From Vogesella sp. XCS3 (GTDB lineage Bacteria > Pseudomonadota > Gammaproteobacteria > Burkholderiales > Chromobacteriaceae): a stretch of DNA of 64,000 nt. Made by a program: the position numbers and the translations under genes. Positions 38,288 to 49,681 of the stretch are shown here, one piece after another; the first letter of the stretch is position 1, and every line of letters starts with the position of its first letter. The notes beneath the pieces were generated by a model. It saw only the letters and a program-made list of their open reading frames with translations, did no database searches and was not told where the DNA came from. The stretch lies in the NCBI RefSeq assembly GCF_020616155.1, contig NZ_CP085530.1, positions 2,323,501-2,387,500 of the forward strand, in the 5' to 3' direction.

Positions 38288-38730
38288 AGTGTGAAATCTC
38301 CAAGGTGCTGAGCCAGCTCAGCAGGATCAATATCCAGTGCGGTGTTCGTTTGGGCATCCCATTCAGGGGCATCCCACAGTTCAAAGCGGTTGCCGATCCC
38401 CACCAAAGCCACCTCTTTATCCAGGCCGGTCAGCTCGCGCAGCCGGGCAGGCAACAGAATGCGGCCGGCACCGTCCATTTCCAGCGTTTCCGCATGGCCT
38501 AGCACCAGGCGCTGATAGCGTTTCAGCGTGGGGTTGCCGGTGGGCAATGCCAGCAAACGCTGCTCGACAGGCTTCCAGTTCGGTTCGGGGTAGATCAGCA
38601 GGTGATCGGAGGATTCGAGAGTAACGACCAAGCGGTGGCCAAACGCAGACAACAGGCTCTCCCGGTGCCTGGCCGGAATGGCCAGACGCCCTTTGGCATC
38701 GAGAGAGATATGACTTACGCCGCCGAACAT
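38284..38730 (-). CDS. mraZ: Transcriptional regulator MraZ
   Basis: 148 residues with two AbrB-like swapped-hairpin repeats: [17 protein letters not shown] near 7-23 and [21 protein letters not shown] near 83-103. MraZ represses or tunes its own dcw promoter by binding spaced TGGG repeats, which are present directly upstream. Confidence 0.95.
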   Translation of the reverse strand: MFGGVSHISLDAKGRLAIPARHRESLLSAFGHRLVVTLESSDHLLIYPEPNWKPVEQRLLALPTGNPTLKRYQRLVLGHAETLEMDGAGRILLPARLRELTGLDKEVALVGIGNRFELWDAPEWDAQTNTALDIDPAELAQHLGDFTL

Positions 38731-38766
38731 TTTGGATATTTCACCGCGCTGGAATTAGGAGCCGTC

Positions 38767-38803
38767 GCCCCACAATTACCCACTTCACCCCACTTTTCGC
38801 CAC
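38767..38803 (-). promoter_or_regulatory. MraZ operator boxes upstream of the dcw cluster
   Basis: On the minus strand AGTGGGGTGA, AGTGGGTAAT and TGTGGGGCGA follow each other at exact 10-bp spacing, with a weaker AGTGGCGAA-like box before them. TGGG repeats at 10-bp intervals are the known MraZ binding pattern. They lie 37-73 nt upstream of mraZ. Confidence 0.85.
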
Positions 38804-38977
38804 TATAGGGAATCGGCTCTACCCGGTCAACATCGTCATGAGGCAATTCGCCTTTGCCGACAAAGACTTACCGGAATACAACAAAGCAGAAAGCAAGGGA
38901 AATCAGCGGCTTACAAAATGATCTGCAGAAAGGATGTGAACTGCGGTCAATATCCGCATTTCGCTACAGAAAAAAAC

Positions 38978-39003
38978 AGCGGCACGCCGCAGGGCGTGCC
39001 GCT
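38978..39003 (-). terminator. gatB terminator
   Basis: Perfect 11-bp stem AGCGGCACGCC / GGCGTGCCGCT, loop of 4, followed on the minus strand by GTTTTTTT. Closes gatCAB. Confidence 0.88.
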
Positions 39004-39023
39004 TTTAGCAAGCTTTATCGAAA

Positions 39024-40457
39024 TTACGCTTGAGTAAGTTTCTGCTTGAGGATGTCTTGCACCTGCGCCGGGTTGGCCTTGCCCTTGGAGGCCTTCATCA
39101 CCTGACCCGCCAGCGCATTCAACGCCTTTTCCTTGCCGGCACGGAACTCTTCTACCGCCTTGGGGTTGGCCGCAATGGCTTCTTCTACCATTTTTTCGAT
39201 GGCACCCACATCGGAAACCTGCTTCAAGCCGTCACGCTCGATAATGGCGTCAGCACCCAGATCAGACTCCCACAGCGCATCGAACACCTGCTTGGCCAGC
39301 TTGTTGGACAGCGTGCCGTCGGCAATGCGCACGATCAGGCCAGCCAGGCGCTCGGTACCAATAGGGCAGCCAGCGATATCCAGACCATCACGGTTCAGGC
39401 GAGCGGCGATTTCGCCATTCACCCAGTTGGCCGCCAGCTTGCCTTGGCCTGTGGCAGCCGCCACGGCTTCGAAGTACTGCGCTTGGGCCAGGCTGCTAGT
39501 CAGCAGCGCCGCATCGTAGGCAGACACGCCAAAGGCCTCGACAAAACGGGCTTTCATCTGGCCTGGCAGTTCCGGCATGTCGGCGCGGGTGGCGTCGATC
39601 TGCGCCTGGCTGATGCGCACCGGCAGCAAGTCCGGGTCGGGGAAGTAGCGGTAATCGTGCGCGTCTTCCTTGCTGCGCATCATGCGGGTTTCGCCGCTAT
39701 CGGGGTCGAACAGCACGGTAGCCTGCTGGATCTTGCCGCCATCTTCGATGGTATCGATCTGCCACTGGATCTCGTACTTGATGGCCTGCTCCAGGAAGCG
39801 GAACGAGTTCAGGTTCTTGATCTCGCGGCGGGTGCCAAACTCGGCCTGACCAAACGGGCGCACCGATACGTTGGCATCTACACGGAAGCTGCCTTCCTGC
39901 ATATTACCGTCGCAGATACCCAGCCAGGTCACCAGCGTGTGCAGCGCCTTGGCGTAGGCTACCGCCTCTTCCGGCGAGCGCATATCCGGCTCGGACACCA
40001 CTTCCAGCAGCGGGGTGCCGGCGCGGTTCAGGTCGATACCGGACAGACCGTGGAAGTCTTCGTGCAGCGATTTGCCGGCATCTTCTTCCATATGCGCACG
40101 GGTAACGCGAATAACCTTCTCTTCTTCACCCACCAGAATGGTCAGCTTGCCATGCTCGATGATGGGCAGCTCCATCTGGCTAATCTGGTAGCCCTTGGGC
40201 AAGTCGGGGTAGAAGTAGTTTTTACGGGCAAAAATGTTCTTCTGGTTGATGGTGGCGTCCAGCGCCAGGCCCAGGCGGATGGATTTATCCACCACGGCCT
40301 TGTTCATTACCGGCAACACGCCCGGCAGCGCCAGCTCTACCAGCGAGGCCTGGGTGTTCGGCTCGGCGCCAAAAGCGGTGCTGGCGCCGGAAAAAATCTT
40401 GGAGACAGTGTTGAGCTGCACATGCACCTCAAGACCGATGACGACTTCCCATTTCAT
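39024..40457 (-). CDS. gatB: Asp/Glu-tRNA amidotransferase subunit B
   Basis: 477 residues beginning [17 protein letters not shown], the GatB signature. The catalytic body has [13 protein letters not shown] and [12 protein letters not shown], and the C-terminal YqeY-like tail ([20 protein letters not shown] region) binds tRNA. Phosphorylates Glu/Asp-tRNA and receives ammonia from GatA. 145 nt separate it from gatA. Confidence 0.96.
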   Translation of the reverse strand: MKWEVVIGLEVHVQLNTVSKIFSGASTAFGAEPNTQASLVELALPGVLPVMNKAVVDKSIRLGLALDATINQKNIFARKNYFYPDLPKGYQISQMELPIIEHGKLTILVGEEEKVIRVTRAHMEEDAGKSLHEDFHGLSGIDLNRAGTPLLEVVSEPDMRSPEEAVAYAKALHTLVTWLGICDGNMQEGSFRVDANVSVRPFGQAEFGTRREIKNLNSFRFLEQAIKYEIQWQIDTIEDGGKIQQATVLFDPDSGETRMMRSKEDAHDYRYFPDPDLLPVRISQAQIDATRADMPELPGQMKARFVEAFGVSAYDAALLTSSLAQAQYFEAVAAATGQGKLAANWVNGEIAARLNRDGLDIAGCPIGTERLAGLIVRIADGTLSNKLAKQVFDALWESDLGADAIIERDGLKQVSDVGAIEKMVEEAIAANPKAVEEFRAGKEKALNALAGQVMKASKGKANPAQVQDILKQKLTQA

Positions 40458-40602
40458 GGTCGGAAAATCCTTCTGTTTTTAGCCACGAAATCCACTAGCA
40501 GACACGAAAATTGAAGACAGGATCAAGCTGATTCATGTCGCAGGTCATTAAAAAACAAACTGATTTCGTATTTTTCGCGGATTCCGTGGCCAATTGATCG
40601 TT

Positions 40603-42054
40603 TTACAGAGCCGGCGCTTTGCTGTGCCAGTCGGTGACCTGCTGGAACTGGTGCGCCACGTTCAGCATTTTGGCTTCGCCAAAGTAGTTGCCGATGATCT
40701 GCAGGCCTACCGGGCGGCCGTTGTCGGCAAAACCGGCCGGCACGCTCATGGCCGGCAAGCCAGCCAGATTCACCGACAGCGTGTAAATGTCGGACAGGTA
40801 CATCTGCACCGGGTCGCCGGATTTTTCACCCAGGTTAAACGCGGCGGTCGGCGCTACCGGGCCCAGGATCACGTCGCAGCCGGCAAAGGCAGCGGCAAAA
40901 TCATTAGCGATCAGGCGGCGGATTTTCTGCGCCTTGATGTAGTAAGCGTCGTAGTAGCCATGGCTCAGTACGTAGGTACCCACCATGATGCGGCGCTTCA
41001 CTTCGCTGCCAAAGCCCTCGGCACGAGACTTCTCGTACATGTCCACCAGGTCTTTGTACTCGTCGGCGCGGTGGCCGTAGCGCACGCCGTCAAAGCGCGA
41101 CAGGTTGGCCGAAGCCTCTGCCGGGGCGATCACGTAATAGGCCGGGATGGACAGCTGGGTATTGGGCAGGCTCACTTCCACCACCTCTGCACCCAGCTTT
41201 TTCAGCTCGGCCACGGCGTTGTCGATGATGCGGCCAACGTCGGCCGCCAGGCCGTCGGCAAAGTACTCGCGCGGCAGGCCCACACGCAGGCCGGCCAGCG
41301 GCTGCGCCAGGTCGCGGGCGTAGTCTTCGCGGGCACGCTCCAGGCTGGTGGAGTCACGCTCGTCAAAGCCGGCCATCACGTTCAGCATCAGCGCGCAGTC
41401 TTCGGCAGTCTGCGCCATCACGCCACCCTGATCCAGCGAGCTGGCGTAGGCCACCATGCCAAAACGCGATACCACGCCGTAGGTAGGTTTGATGCCGGTC
41501 ACGCCGCAGTGGCTGGCCGGCTGACGAATGGAACCACCGGTATCGGTGGCAGTGGCTACCGGTGCCAGACGCGCAGCGACGGCGGCAGCAGAACCACCGG
41601 ACGAGCCGCCCGGAATGGCGTTCACATCCCACGGGTTTTTCACGGCGCCGTAGAAGCTGTTCTCGTTGGAAGAGCCCATGGCGAACTCGTCCATATTGGC
41701 GCGGCCCAGTGTTACCAGGCCGGCGGCCTGACACTGTTCGATCACGTGCGCGTTGTACGGCGAAATGAAGTTATCCAGCATTTTCGAGCCGCAGCTGGTC
41801 TTCCAGCCTTGCTGGCAGAAGATGTCCTTGTGCGCGATCGGCACGCCGGTCAGCAGGCCGGCCTGGCCGGCAGCGCGGCGCGCGTCGGCAGCCAGCGCTT
41901 CGGCCAGGGTTTTTTCACGGTCTACGGTGATAAAAGCATTCAGCGCCGGGTTCAGCGCCTCGATGCGGTCCAGATAGGCAGTGGCCAGCTCCACGGCAGA
42001 AACCTGCCCGGCTGTCAGCTGCTGCGATAATTGTTTGAGCGTGGCGTTAATCAT
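40603..42054 (-). CDS. gatA: Asp/Glu-tRNA amidotransferase subunit A
   Basis: 483 residues from ATG 42054, which aligns with the neisserial GatA N-terminus; an ATG at 42084 adds ten non-conserved residues. The amidase Ser-cisSer-Lys triad is in PIAHKDIF (Lys), [13 protein letters not shown] and [10 protein letters not shown] (catalytic Ser). Supplies ammonia from glutamine. Second gene of gatCAB. Confidence 0.95.
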   Translation of the reverse strand: MINATLKQLSQQLTAGQVSAVELATAYLDRIEALNPALNAFITVDREKTLAEALAADARRAAGQAGLLTGVPIAHKDIFCQQGWKTSCGSKMLDNFISPYNAHVIEQCQAAGLVTLGRANMDEFAMGSSNENSFYGAVKNPWDVNAIPGGSSGGSAAAVAARLAPVATATDTGGSIRQPASHCGVTGIKPTYGVVSRFGMVAYASSLDQGGVMAQTAEDCALMLNVMAGFDERDSTSLERAREDYARDLAQPLAGLRVGLPREYFADGLAADVGRIIDNAVAELKKLGAEVVEVSLPNTQLSIPAYYVIAPAEASANLSRFDGVRYGHRADEYKDLVDMYEKSRAEGFGSEVKRRIMVGTYVLSHGYYDAYYIKAQKIRRLIANDFAAAFAGCDVILGPVAPTAAFNLGEKSGDPVQMYLSDIYTLSVNLAGLPAMSVPAGFADNGRPVGLQIIGNYFGEAKMLNVAHQFQQVTDWHSKAPAL

Positions 42055-42118
42055 CTTGTCTTGATGTCCGTCCAGAATGGCCACCCGTTGCGGGTAGCTG
42101 CGACCAACGTTGGCCGCG

Positions 42119-42406
42119 TTATTCGATGACCTTGGGAACCAGGAACAGGCCTTTTTCCACCTGCGGCGCCACCGCCTGACAGGCGTCGCGGCGGTTGGGT
42201 TCGGTCACCGCGTCCTCGCGCAGGCGCAGGGAAACATCCTGCGGGTGCGCCATCGGTTCGATACCGTCGGTATTTACTGCCTGCATCTGTTCGATAAGGC
42301 CAAGAATATTATTGAGCTGGCTGCCGACCGCCTCGATTTCAGCGTCGGTCACGGCGATGCGGGAGAGTCGCGCAATTCGCGCAACATCCTGATGGGTCAG
42401 CGACAT
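42119..42406 (-). CDS. gatC: Asp/Glu-tRNA amidotransferase subunit C
   Basis: 95 residues, with the GatC segments [16 protein letters not shown] and [16 protein letters not shown]. It stabilises GatA-GatB. First gene of the operon; a DUS-like 9-mer GTTGGCCGC lies at 42109-42117 in the gap to gatA. The region 42407-42620 is shared with divergent mreB. Confidence 0.93.
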   Translation of the reverse strand: MSLTHQDVARIARLSRIAVTDAEIEAVGSQLNNILGLIEQMQAVNTDGIEPMAHPQDVSLRLREDAVTEPNRRDACQAVAPQVEKGLFLVPKVIE

Positions 42407-42446
42407 GGCGTCCTCGTCAAAACCTTTAATAATTCAAGCGTTGTAG

Positions 42447-43664
<1,218 letters not shown>

Positions 43665-43712
43665 TTCACCGCTTCTTCAGGCGCCACTCTGCAAGGGGGG
43701 GCGCACGGCTGC

Positions 43713-44618
43713 ATGAACTTCGCCAATACCCCCAGATTTTCCAACCAGGGCCTGCGCCCCGGCTCGCAGTTGCTGCTGTGCACGCTTACCTCGCTGGCCT
43801 TGCTGGTGGGAGACAGCCAGTTCGGCCTGATGGATCGTACCCGTGACGCCCTGTCGGTGGTGCTTTACCCGATACAGCGTGCGGTGAACATGCCCATGGC
43901 GGCCGCAGCGCATATTGGCGAATTTTTTATTACCCAAACCGCGCTCAAGCAGGAAAACGCCGAGCTGCGCAGCCGCGAGCTGGCGCAGTCTGCCAGGCTG
44001 GCGCGGCTGACTTCGCTGGAGCAGGAAGTCCAGCAGCTCAAGGCATTGAATGGCCTGCGCACCAATAGCCTGCAGGCCGGGCAGCTGGGCGAAGTACTGT
44101 ATACCGCACGCGACCCTTTTTCTTACAAAATCATCATCGATAAAGGCCTGGACGCCAAGTTGGCCGCAGGTCTGCCGGTAGTGGACGAGCGAGGCCTGGT
44201 GGGCCAGGTCACCCGCGTGCAGCCACTCACCGCCGAAGTCACGCTGATTATCGACAAGAACCAGATGGTGCCGGTAGTCAACCAGCGTACCGGCCAGCGC
44301 TCGCTGCTATACGGCTATGGTGGTGGTGTGGAAGTGCGCTACCTGCCTGCTGCCGCCGACATCCAGCAAGGCGACCTGCTGGTGACATCGGGCATAGATG
44401 GCTTGTACAGCGAAGGTATCCCCGTAGCACGCGTTACCCGGGTAGACCGCCCGGCGGGTGCCTCGTTTGCCCGCGTGCTGTGCCAGAGTATTGCCGGTGT
44501 GCAGTCCAGCCGCTACGTACTGGTGCTGCCACCCCGCGCGGCCATGCCACCACGCCCGGCACCCGCACCACAGCCCGCCAAGCCCAAAAAGAAAAAAGAC
44601 ACCGAGGATGAAGGCTGA
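43713..44618 (+). CDS. mreC: Rod-shape-determining protein MreC
   Basis: 301 residues: N-terminal membrane helix (SQLLLCTLTSLALLVGDSQF about 16-35), a coiled coil (KQENAELRSRELAQSARLAR about 77-96), then the beta-barrel domains with DKGLDAKLAAGLPVVDERGLVGQV. A Pro/Lys-rich tail ends the protein. 48 nt after mreB. Confidence 0.95.
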   Translation: MNFANTPRFSNQGLRPGSQLLLCTLTSLALLVGDSQFGLMDRTRDALSVVLYPIQRAVNMPMAAAAHIGEFFITQTALKQENAELRSRELAQSARLARLTSLEQEVQQLKALNGLRTNSLQAGQLGEVLYTARDPFSYKIIIDKGLDAKLAAGLPVVDERGLVGQVTRVQPLTAEVTLIIDKNQMVPVVNQRTGQRSLLYGYGGGVEVRYLPAAADIQQGDLLVTSGIDGLYSEGIPVARVTRVDRPAGASFARVLCQSIAGVQSSRYVLVLPPRAAMPPRPAPAPQPAKPKKKKDTEDEG

Positions 44619-44621
44619 TTC

Positions 44622-45125
44622 ATGAGCTACGACCGCCCGCAAGAGCTGCTCAAACCGGTGAAGCGCCGCTTCATCACCCTGACCTTCGCCCTGGCACTGA
44701 TGATGGAGCTGTTACCCCTACCGGTAGGCTCTACCCGCTGGCTGCCGGACTTCGTCGGCCTGCTTATCTTGTACTGGGCCATCAACCAGCCGCGCCGCAT
44801 CGGCATCGGCATGGGTTTCCTGATTGGCCTCGTCGTGGATGTCAGCACCAATAGCCTGTTTGGCCAGCACGCGCTGGCCTATTCGGTAACCACCTATCTG
44901 GTGATGCTGCGCCAGCGCCAGCTGGTGATGTTCAATCTGGGCCAGCAAGCCCTGGTGGTGCTGACCCTGATGGTGGCCAACCAGCTGATCATGGCGCTGG
45001 TTCGCCTGGCGCTGGGCTCGGCCTTTGTCGGCGCCGGCTACTTCCTGCCCCCGCTGATGGGCGCACTGCTGTGGCCGCTGCTAACCAAGCTGCTGCTGCT
45101 GCCTTACCGCCACCACACCCTCTAA
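44622..45125 (+). CDS. mreD: Rod-shape-determining protein MreD
   Basis: 167 residues with five or six membrane segments, including LPDFVGLLILYWAINQPRR and GFLIGLVVDVSTNSLFGQHA, typical of MreD. Three nt after mreC, two nt before mrdA. Confidence 0.93.
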   Translation: MSYDRPQELLKPVKRRFITLTFALALMMELLPLPVGSTRWLPDFVGLLILYWAINQPRRIGIGMGFLIGLVVDVSTNSLFGQHALAYSVTTYLVMLRQRQLVMFNLGQQALVVLTLMVANQLIMALVRLALGSAFVGAGYFLPPLMGALLWPLLTKLLLLPYRHHTL

Positions 45126-45127
45126 GC

Positions 45128-47080
45128 ATGCACCGCCCTACCCGACTGAAAGACGCACAGGCCGAAGAAAGCCAGTTCCAGCTGCGCCTGGTAATTGCTT
45201 ACGGCTTTATGGTGCTGATGCTGCTGACCCTGGCCGCCCGCTTTATCTGGCTGCAGGTCATGCAGTACGAGCACTTTGCCACCCTAGCGCAAAACAACAG
45301 TATTTCGCTGGTGCCGGTGCAGCCTAACCGTGGCCTGATCATGGACCGCAACGGCGTAGTACTGGCGCAGAACCACGCCGCCTATACGCTGGAAATCACC
45401 CCGGCCAAAATGGACGACATGGAGGCCACCATCAAGGCGCTGGGCGGCCTGGTGGAGATTACGCCGCGCGATGACCGCCGTTTCCGCAAGTTTCTTGCCG
45501 AAAGCAAGGAGTTCGAGCCGGTACCGCTCAAACTGAAGCTATCCGAGGATGAAGCAGCCCGCATTGCGGCCAACGCCTGGCGCTTTCCCGGCGTAGAAGT
45601 CAAAGCCAGGCTGTTTCGCGATTACCCGTACAAAGAGCTCACCAGCCATGTGCTGGGCTATATCGGCCGCATCAACCAGCGCGACCAGCAAAAGCTGGAA
45701 GAAGACGACAAGCTAGCCAACTACCGCGGTGCCACCCATATCGGCAAGCTGGGGCTGGAGGCAGTCTACGAGGCCGAACTGCACGGCACCAACGGCTTTG
45801 AAGAAGTGGAAACCGATGCCGGCGGGCGCGCCGTGCGTAGCCTGCGCCGTACGCCGCCGGTACACGGCAATAACCTGAAGCTGGCACTGGATATCCGCCT
45901 GCAAGAAGTGGCCGACAAACTGTTTGGCCAGCGTCGTGGCGCGCTGGTGGCCATCGACCCGCAAACTGGTGGCGTGCTGGCCTTTGTGTCCAAACCCGGC
46001 TTCGACCCCAACCTGTTTATCGATGGCATCGACAGCGCCACCTGGAAAAGCCTGAACGAAGACTGGCAGAAACCGCTGGTCAACCGTGCCGTGCGCGGCT
46101 TGTACCCGCCGGGCTCCACCTTTAAACCCTTCATGGCCATGGCTGCACTGCAGTCTGGCGCCATCGGCCCCTACGATCTGCGCCCGGCGCCAGGCTTCTT
46201 TACCCTGCCAGGCTCCAGCCACCAGTTCCGCGACTCCAACCCGCGCGGCAACGGCATGGTCAACATCAGCAAGGCCATCGCCGTTTCCAGTGACACCTTC
46301 TTTTACCGCGTGGCCTGGGATATGGGCATAGACCGCATCCACCCGCTGGTGGGGCAGTTTGGCCTGGGGCAGAAAACCGGCATTGACCTGGATGGCGAAG
46401 CCAGCGGCGTACTGCCCTCGAAAGAGTGGAAAGAAAAACGCTTTGCCCGCTTCAAACCCGAGGTTCGCCGCTGGTACCCCGCCGACGTGGTGAGTGTAGG
46501 TATCGGCCAGGGTTTTAACGCCTATACCCCGCTGCAAATGGCCAACGCCACCGCCATTCTGGCGGCCGACGGCAAGGTGTTCAAACCGCACCTGGTACAA
46601 GAAATCACCCAGGCCGGCAGCGGCAAGGTAAGACTGGTAGAGCCGCGCCCGGTACGCACCCTGGCCTTCCGCCCCGAGCTGTACGCCCACGTGAAAGACG
46701 GCATGCAGGCGGTGATGCGCCCAGGTGGCACCGCAGCGCGCATCGCCACCGGCCTGACTTATAACATGGCCGGCAAAACCGGCACCGCCCAGGTGGTACA
46801 GATCAAGCAGGGCGCCAAGTACAACGCGGCGGCGCTGGCAGAGCAGTACCGTGACCACTCCTGGTTTATTGCTTTTGCCCCGGTAGAAGCGCCACGCATT
46901 GCCATTGCCGTGATTGTGGAAAACGCCGGTTTCGGTGCTGCTAGCGCTGCGCCGATTGCCCGTGCGGTCAGCGACTTTGCCCTCACCGGCAAAGTACCGG
47001 CCGAGCTGCAAGGCAAACTGATTACCATGCCGCAGCCGGCACAGGCAGGAGACAAGCAAGATGCAAGCGCCGCTCGCTAA
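45128..47080 (+). CDS. mrdA: Elongasome transpeptidase PBP2
   Basis: 650 residues from ATG 45128 (MHRPTRLKDAQAEESQFQLR); the frame to 45071 overlaps mreD. One membrane helix near 25-45, dimerisation domain, then STFK in YPPGSTFKPFMA, SSD in AVSSDTFFYRVA and KTGTAQ. Partner of RodA, with which it overlaps by 20 nt. Confidence 0.96.
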   Translation: MHRPTRLKDAQAEESQFQLRLVIAYGFMVLMLLTLAARFIWLQVMQYEHFATLAQNNSISLVPVQPNRGLIMDRNGVVLAQNHAAYTLEITPAKMDDMEATIKALGGLVEITPRDDRRFRKFLAESKEFEPVPLKLKLSEDEAARIAANAWRFPGVEVKARLFRDYPYKELTSHVLGYIGRINQRDQQKLEEDDKLANYRGATHIGKLGLEAVYEAELHGTNGFEEVETDAGGRAVRSLRRTPPVHGNNLKLALDIRLQEVADKLFGQRRGALVAIDPQTGGVLAFVSKPGFDPNLFIDGIDSATWKSLNEDWQKPLVNRAVRGLYPPGSTFKPFMAMAALQSGAIGPYDLRPAPGFFTLPGSSHQFRDSNPRGNGMVNISKAIAVSSDTFFYRVAWDMGIDRIHPLVGQFGLGQKTGIDLDGEASGVLPSKEWKEKRFARFKPEVRRWYPADVVSVGIGQGFNAYTPLQMANATAILAADGKVFKPHLVQEITQAGSGKVRLVEPRPVRTLAFRPELYAHVKDGMQAVMRPGGTAARIATGLTYNMAGKTGTAQVVQIKQGAKYNAAALAEQYRDHSWFIAFAPVEAPRIAIAVIVENAGFGAASAAPIARAVSDFALTGKVPAELQGKLITMPQPAQAGDKQDASAAR

Positions 47081-48155
47081 ACGAATCTGGGATGCCATTG
47101 CCGCCCCGTTTGACGGCTGGCTGATGGCGTTCCTGGCCGGCATTTTCGTGATGAGCATGCTGGTGCTGTTCTCGGCGTCCAACCAGAGCTGGCACAAGAT
47201 AGACAACAAGCTGGTTTATACCGTGATGGCGCTTACCGTGATGTGGATCATGGCCAATGCCCGCCCGCAAACGGTGATGAACTTTGCCCCGCCGCTATAC
47301 GCAGCCGGCGTGTTGCTACTGGTAGGCGTGGAGCTATTCGGCATTACCGTCAACGGTTCTACCCGCTGGCTGAACCTGGGCATTGTGCGCATCCAGCCAT
47401 CCGAGATCATGAAAACCGCGCTGCCGATGATGGTGGCCTGGTATTTCCAGAAGTATGAAAGCACGCTGAACTGGCGGCATTATCTGGTGGCGGTAGCGCT
47501 GATTGCCGTCCCTGGCGCGCTGGTGCTGAAGCAGCCGGATTTGGGGACCGCCGTGCTCATCATGGGCGCAGGCTTCTTTGTGCTGTTCTTTGCCGGCCTG
47601 TCGTGGAGGATCATCATCGGCGGCCTGGTAGCTTTTCTGGCCAGCCTGCCGGTGGTGTGGAACCTGCTGCACGACTACCAGCGCCGCCGTGTGCTGACGC
47701 TGATCGACCCCATGCAAGACCCGCTGGGCGACGGCTACCACATTATCCAGTCCATGATCGCCATCGGCTCCGGCGGGCCGTGGGGCAAGGGCTGGCTGAA
47801 CGGCAGCCAGACGCACCTGGACTACATCCCCGAGCGCACCACAGACTTTATCTTTGCCGTGTATTCGGAAGAATTCGGCCTGGCCGGCAACCTGCTGCTG
47901 CTGGTCCTGTATCTGGGGGTGATTACCCGCGGCATGCTGATTACGGCCCGTGCCCAGACGCTGTACGGCCGCCTGCTGGCCGGTGCCATCACGCTGTCGT
48001 TCTTCGTCTACGTGTTCGTCAACATGGGCATGGTGGCCGGCATCCTGCCGGTGGTAGGCGTACCACTGCCGTTCATGTCCTACGGCGGTACCGCCACGGT
48101 GTCGCTGGCGGTGGCGCTGGGCATGCTGATGAGCATCGGCAATACCAAGCGCTGA
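47061..48155 (+). CDS. rodA: Elongasome glycan polymerase RodA (SEDS)
   Basis: 364 residues, about ten membrane helices. SEDS motifs STRWLNLGIVRIQPSEIMK near 95-113, LGDGYHIIQSMIAIGSGGPWG near 220-240, LPERTTDFIFAVYSEEFGLA-type loop and VGVPLPFMSYGGTATV near 331-346 are seen. AGGAG lies upstream, within mrdA. Ends the mre operon, 6 nt from the convergent DUF2145 gene. Confidence 0.96.
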   Translation: MQAPLAKRIWDAIAAPFDGWLMAFLAGIFVMSMLVLFSASNQSWHKIDNKLVYTVMALTVMWIMANARPQTVMNFAPPLYAAGVLLLVGVELFGITVNGSTRWLNLGIVRIQPSEIMKTALPMMVAWYFQKYESTLNWRHYLVAVALIAVPGALVLKQPDLGTAVLIMGAGFFVLFFAGLSWRIIIGGLVAFLASLPVVWNLLHDYQRRRVLTLIDPMQDPLGDGYHIIQSMIAIGSGGPWGKGWLNGSQTHLDYIPERTTDFIFAVYSEEFGLAGNLLLLVLYLGVITRGMLITARAQTLYGRLLAGAITLSFFVYVFVNMGMVAGILPVVGVPLPFMSYGGTATVSLAVALGMLMSIGNTKR

Positions 48156-48161
48156 ACCGGC

Positions 48162-48968
48162 TCAATAGCGCCGTGGCTGGGCGCCGGCGATCTCCTCGAT
48201 ACGCCAGCCTTCGCCACGGCCATCCACAAAGTGGATGATCGAATCAACCGACACGGTACGGATACGGTTGCCGTAACGCAGTGCATCCGGGTGATCGTCA
48301 AACGCGATATTGGCTTTGAACATGCGCCCGCCCAGGCGCGTAAGCGGGCCCAGATCCAGCTCGCTGGGCTGGTAGCCCTGCTGTTGCAACCAGGCTTGTG
48401 ACTGTTCGCGGGTATACAACTGGCGGCCATCTGCCATGGCGGCGGCCATGTTTTCCAGCACCCAGGTATTGGAATTCTGGTAACGCGTATTAAACGGGTA
48501 AGCCACCATGTTGTAACGGGTACTAAACAGCGTATGCAGTAGTGGGCCATCCTGCAGCCTGGCATGCAGCTTGGCGGCGACCGCCGGCGGCGGCACCACG
48601 GCCACGGCATCGTAAGAGAACATGTCGTCCAGGAAGAAATTGCCCAGCCCCTCGTACCACAAGTCCGACTCCGCCGAACCGCAACGGTTCAGCAGATGGG
48701 CCACCCGCCAGTGGCCATCCGGCTGCCGGTAAACCAGGCCTGCATGGGTATAGCGCAAACCGTATTTGCCCAGATCCTGCCCCATGCGCCCCAGCACCAC
48801 CACCGGGCTTGCGATTTCGTTCAGCAGCTGCTGCACCTTGGCAGCCGTCGCCAACGCCAGGCGATAGGTTTCTACTGTCAGCGTCTTCTCGCTACAGCCC
48901 TGCCCGGCCATCGCCAAGGCTGGCAGGCATGACAGCAGTAGCGGCCACAGCCAGTCAGGACGGGACAC
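48162..48968 (-). CDS. DUF2145 secreted protein
   Basis: 268 residues from a GTG at 48968. A signal peptide (LWPLLLSCLPALAMAG, cleavage near 22) precedes a DUF2145 domain with GRMGQDLGKYGLRYTHAGLV, HLLNRCGSAESDLWYEGLGN and NTWVLENMA. His-, Cys- and Asn-containing blocks recall NlpC/P60-like folds, but the function is unknown. It overlaps the small secreted protein upstream by 14 nt, so they are co-translated. Confidence 0.75.
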   Translation of the reverse strand: MSRPDWLWPLLLSCLPALAMAGQGCSEKTLTVETYRLALATAAKVQQLLNEIASPVVVLGRMGQDLGKYGLRYTHAGLVYRQPDGHWRVAHLLNRCGSAESDLWYEGLGNFFLDDMFSYDAVAVVPPPAVAAKLHARLQDGPLLHTLFSTRYNMVAYPFNTRYQNSNTWVLENMAAAMADGRQLYTREQSQAWLQQQGYQPSELDLGPLTRLGGRMFKANIAFDDHPDALRYGNRIRTVSVDSIIHFVDGRGEGWRIEEIAGAQPRRY

Positions 48969-49404
48969 GGCTATGCTCCAGCAGCGCCTTGCCCAGGGTA
49001 TCCGGGATAAAGGCCAGCACCTTGCCGGACAACACCAGCAGGCGGCCCCCCGTCACCGCACTGACTTGCAGCGTCTGGCCCACCGCAGCACCCGAAGCGC
49101 GGAACGCGCCGCTGCTCATTTCCAGCGACCATTTGGCCCCCTGGCTAGCCGACTCCAGTATGAGCTTGACGGTATCCGCGCTGCCTTCTGCCACACCGGT
49201 AATGACCAGGCCAGAGCCCATCAGCGGCGCCAGCATCATCTCGCCGTTGCCTTCGGCACTGCCGGCCACGCTGATGGCAGGCGACAGCACAATGGACAAG
49301 GTACCCACCACCACTTGGTCGGACGGGGTCAGCTTCGACTCGGCGTAAACCGGCTGGCCGCCCAGCAGGGTGGCGCTCAGTAACAGTGCAGGCAGCAATT
49401 TCAT
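48955..49404 (-). CDS. Small secreted protein paired with DUF2145 protein
   Basis: 149 residues: signal peptide KLLPALLLSATLLGGQPVYA (cleavage near 21), then a Gly/Ala/Ser/Val-rich body without Cys. Segments such as VGTLSIVLSPAISVAGSAEG suggest beta or membrane-active structure. No family recognised with confidence. Overlap with the DUF2145 gene points to a joint envelope role. Confidence 0.65.
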   Translation of the reverse strand: MKLLPALLLSATLLGGQPVYAESKLTPSDQVVVGTLSIVLSPAISVAGSAEGNGEMMLAPLMGSGLVITGVAEGSADTVKLILESASQGAKWSLEMSSGAFRASGAAVGQTLQVSAVTGGRLLVLSGKVLAFIPDTLGKALLEHSRVPS

Positions 49405-49486
49405 AGTGTGCTTTCAGATGGCAATGCCATACAGATTGCCAGTTTCACGCGCACTTGCCAAATTACCGCAAGCCACAGCGGCACAC

Positions 49487-49498
49487 TGCGGCCAACCT
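49487..49498 (-). repeat. Intergenic DUS-like 12-mer
   Basis: TGCGGCCAACCT, exact 12-mer, in the divergent region 49405-49681. Apart from this I see nothing definite in that gap. Confidence 0.7.
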
Positions 49499-49681
49499 GG
49501 CCAGCGCGCCGCATTCTATACGTGGTGCTTTGGTCACAATACGGTGGCTTGATATGGCCTTCATTCAAACGGTCGTTGCAAAAACAAGCCCACCCTCCGC
49601 AATATAGAGCCTCGACTCTAGAATGAGTCATAACACGGACCGCACCGCCACGACGGCGCGGCCATGACACGAGGAGGCATG

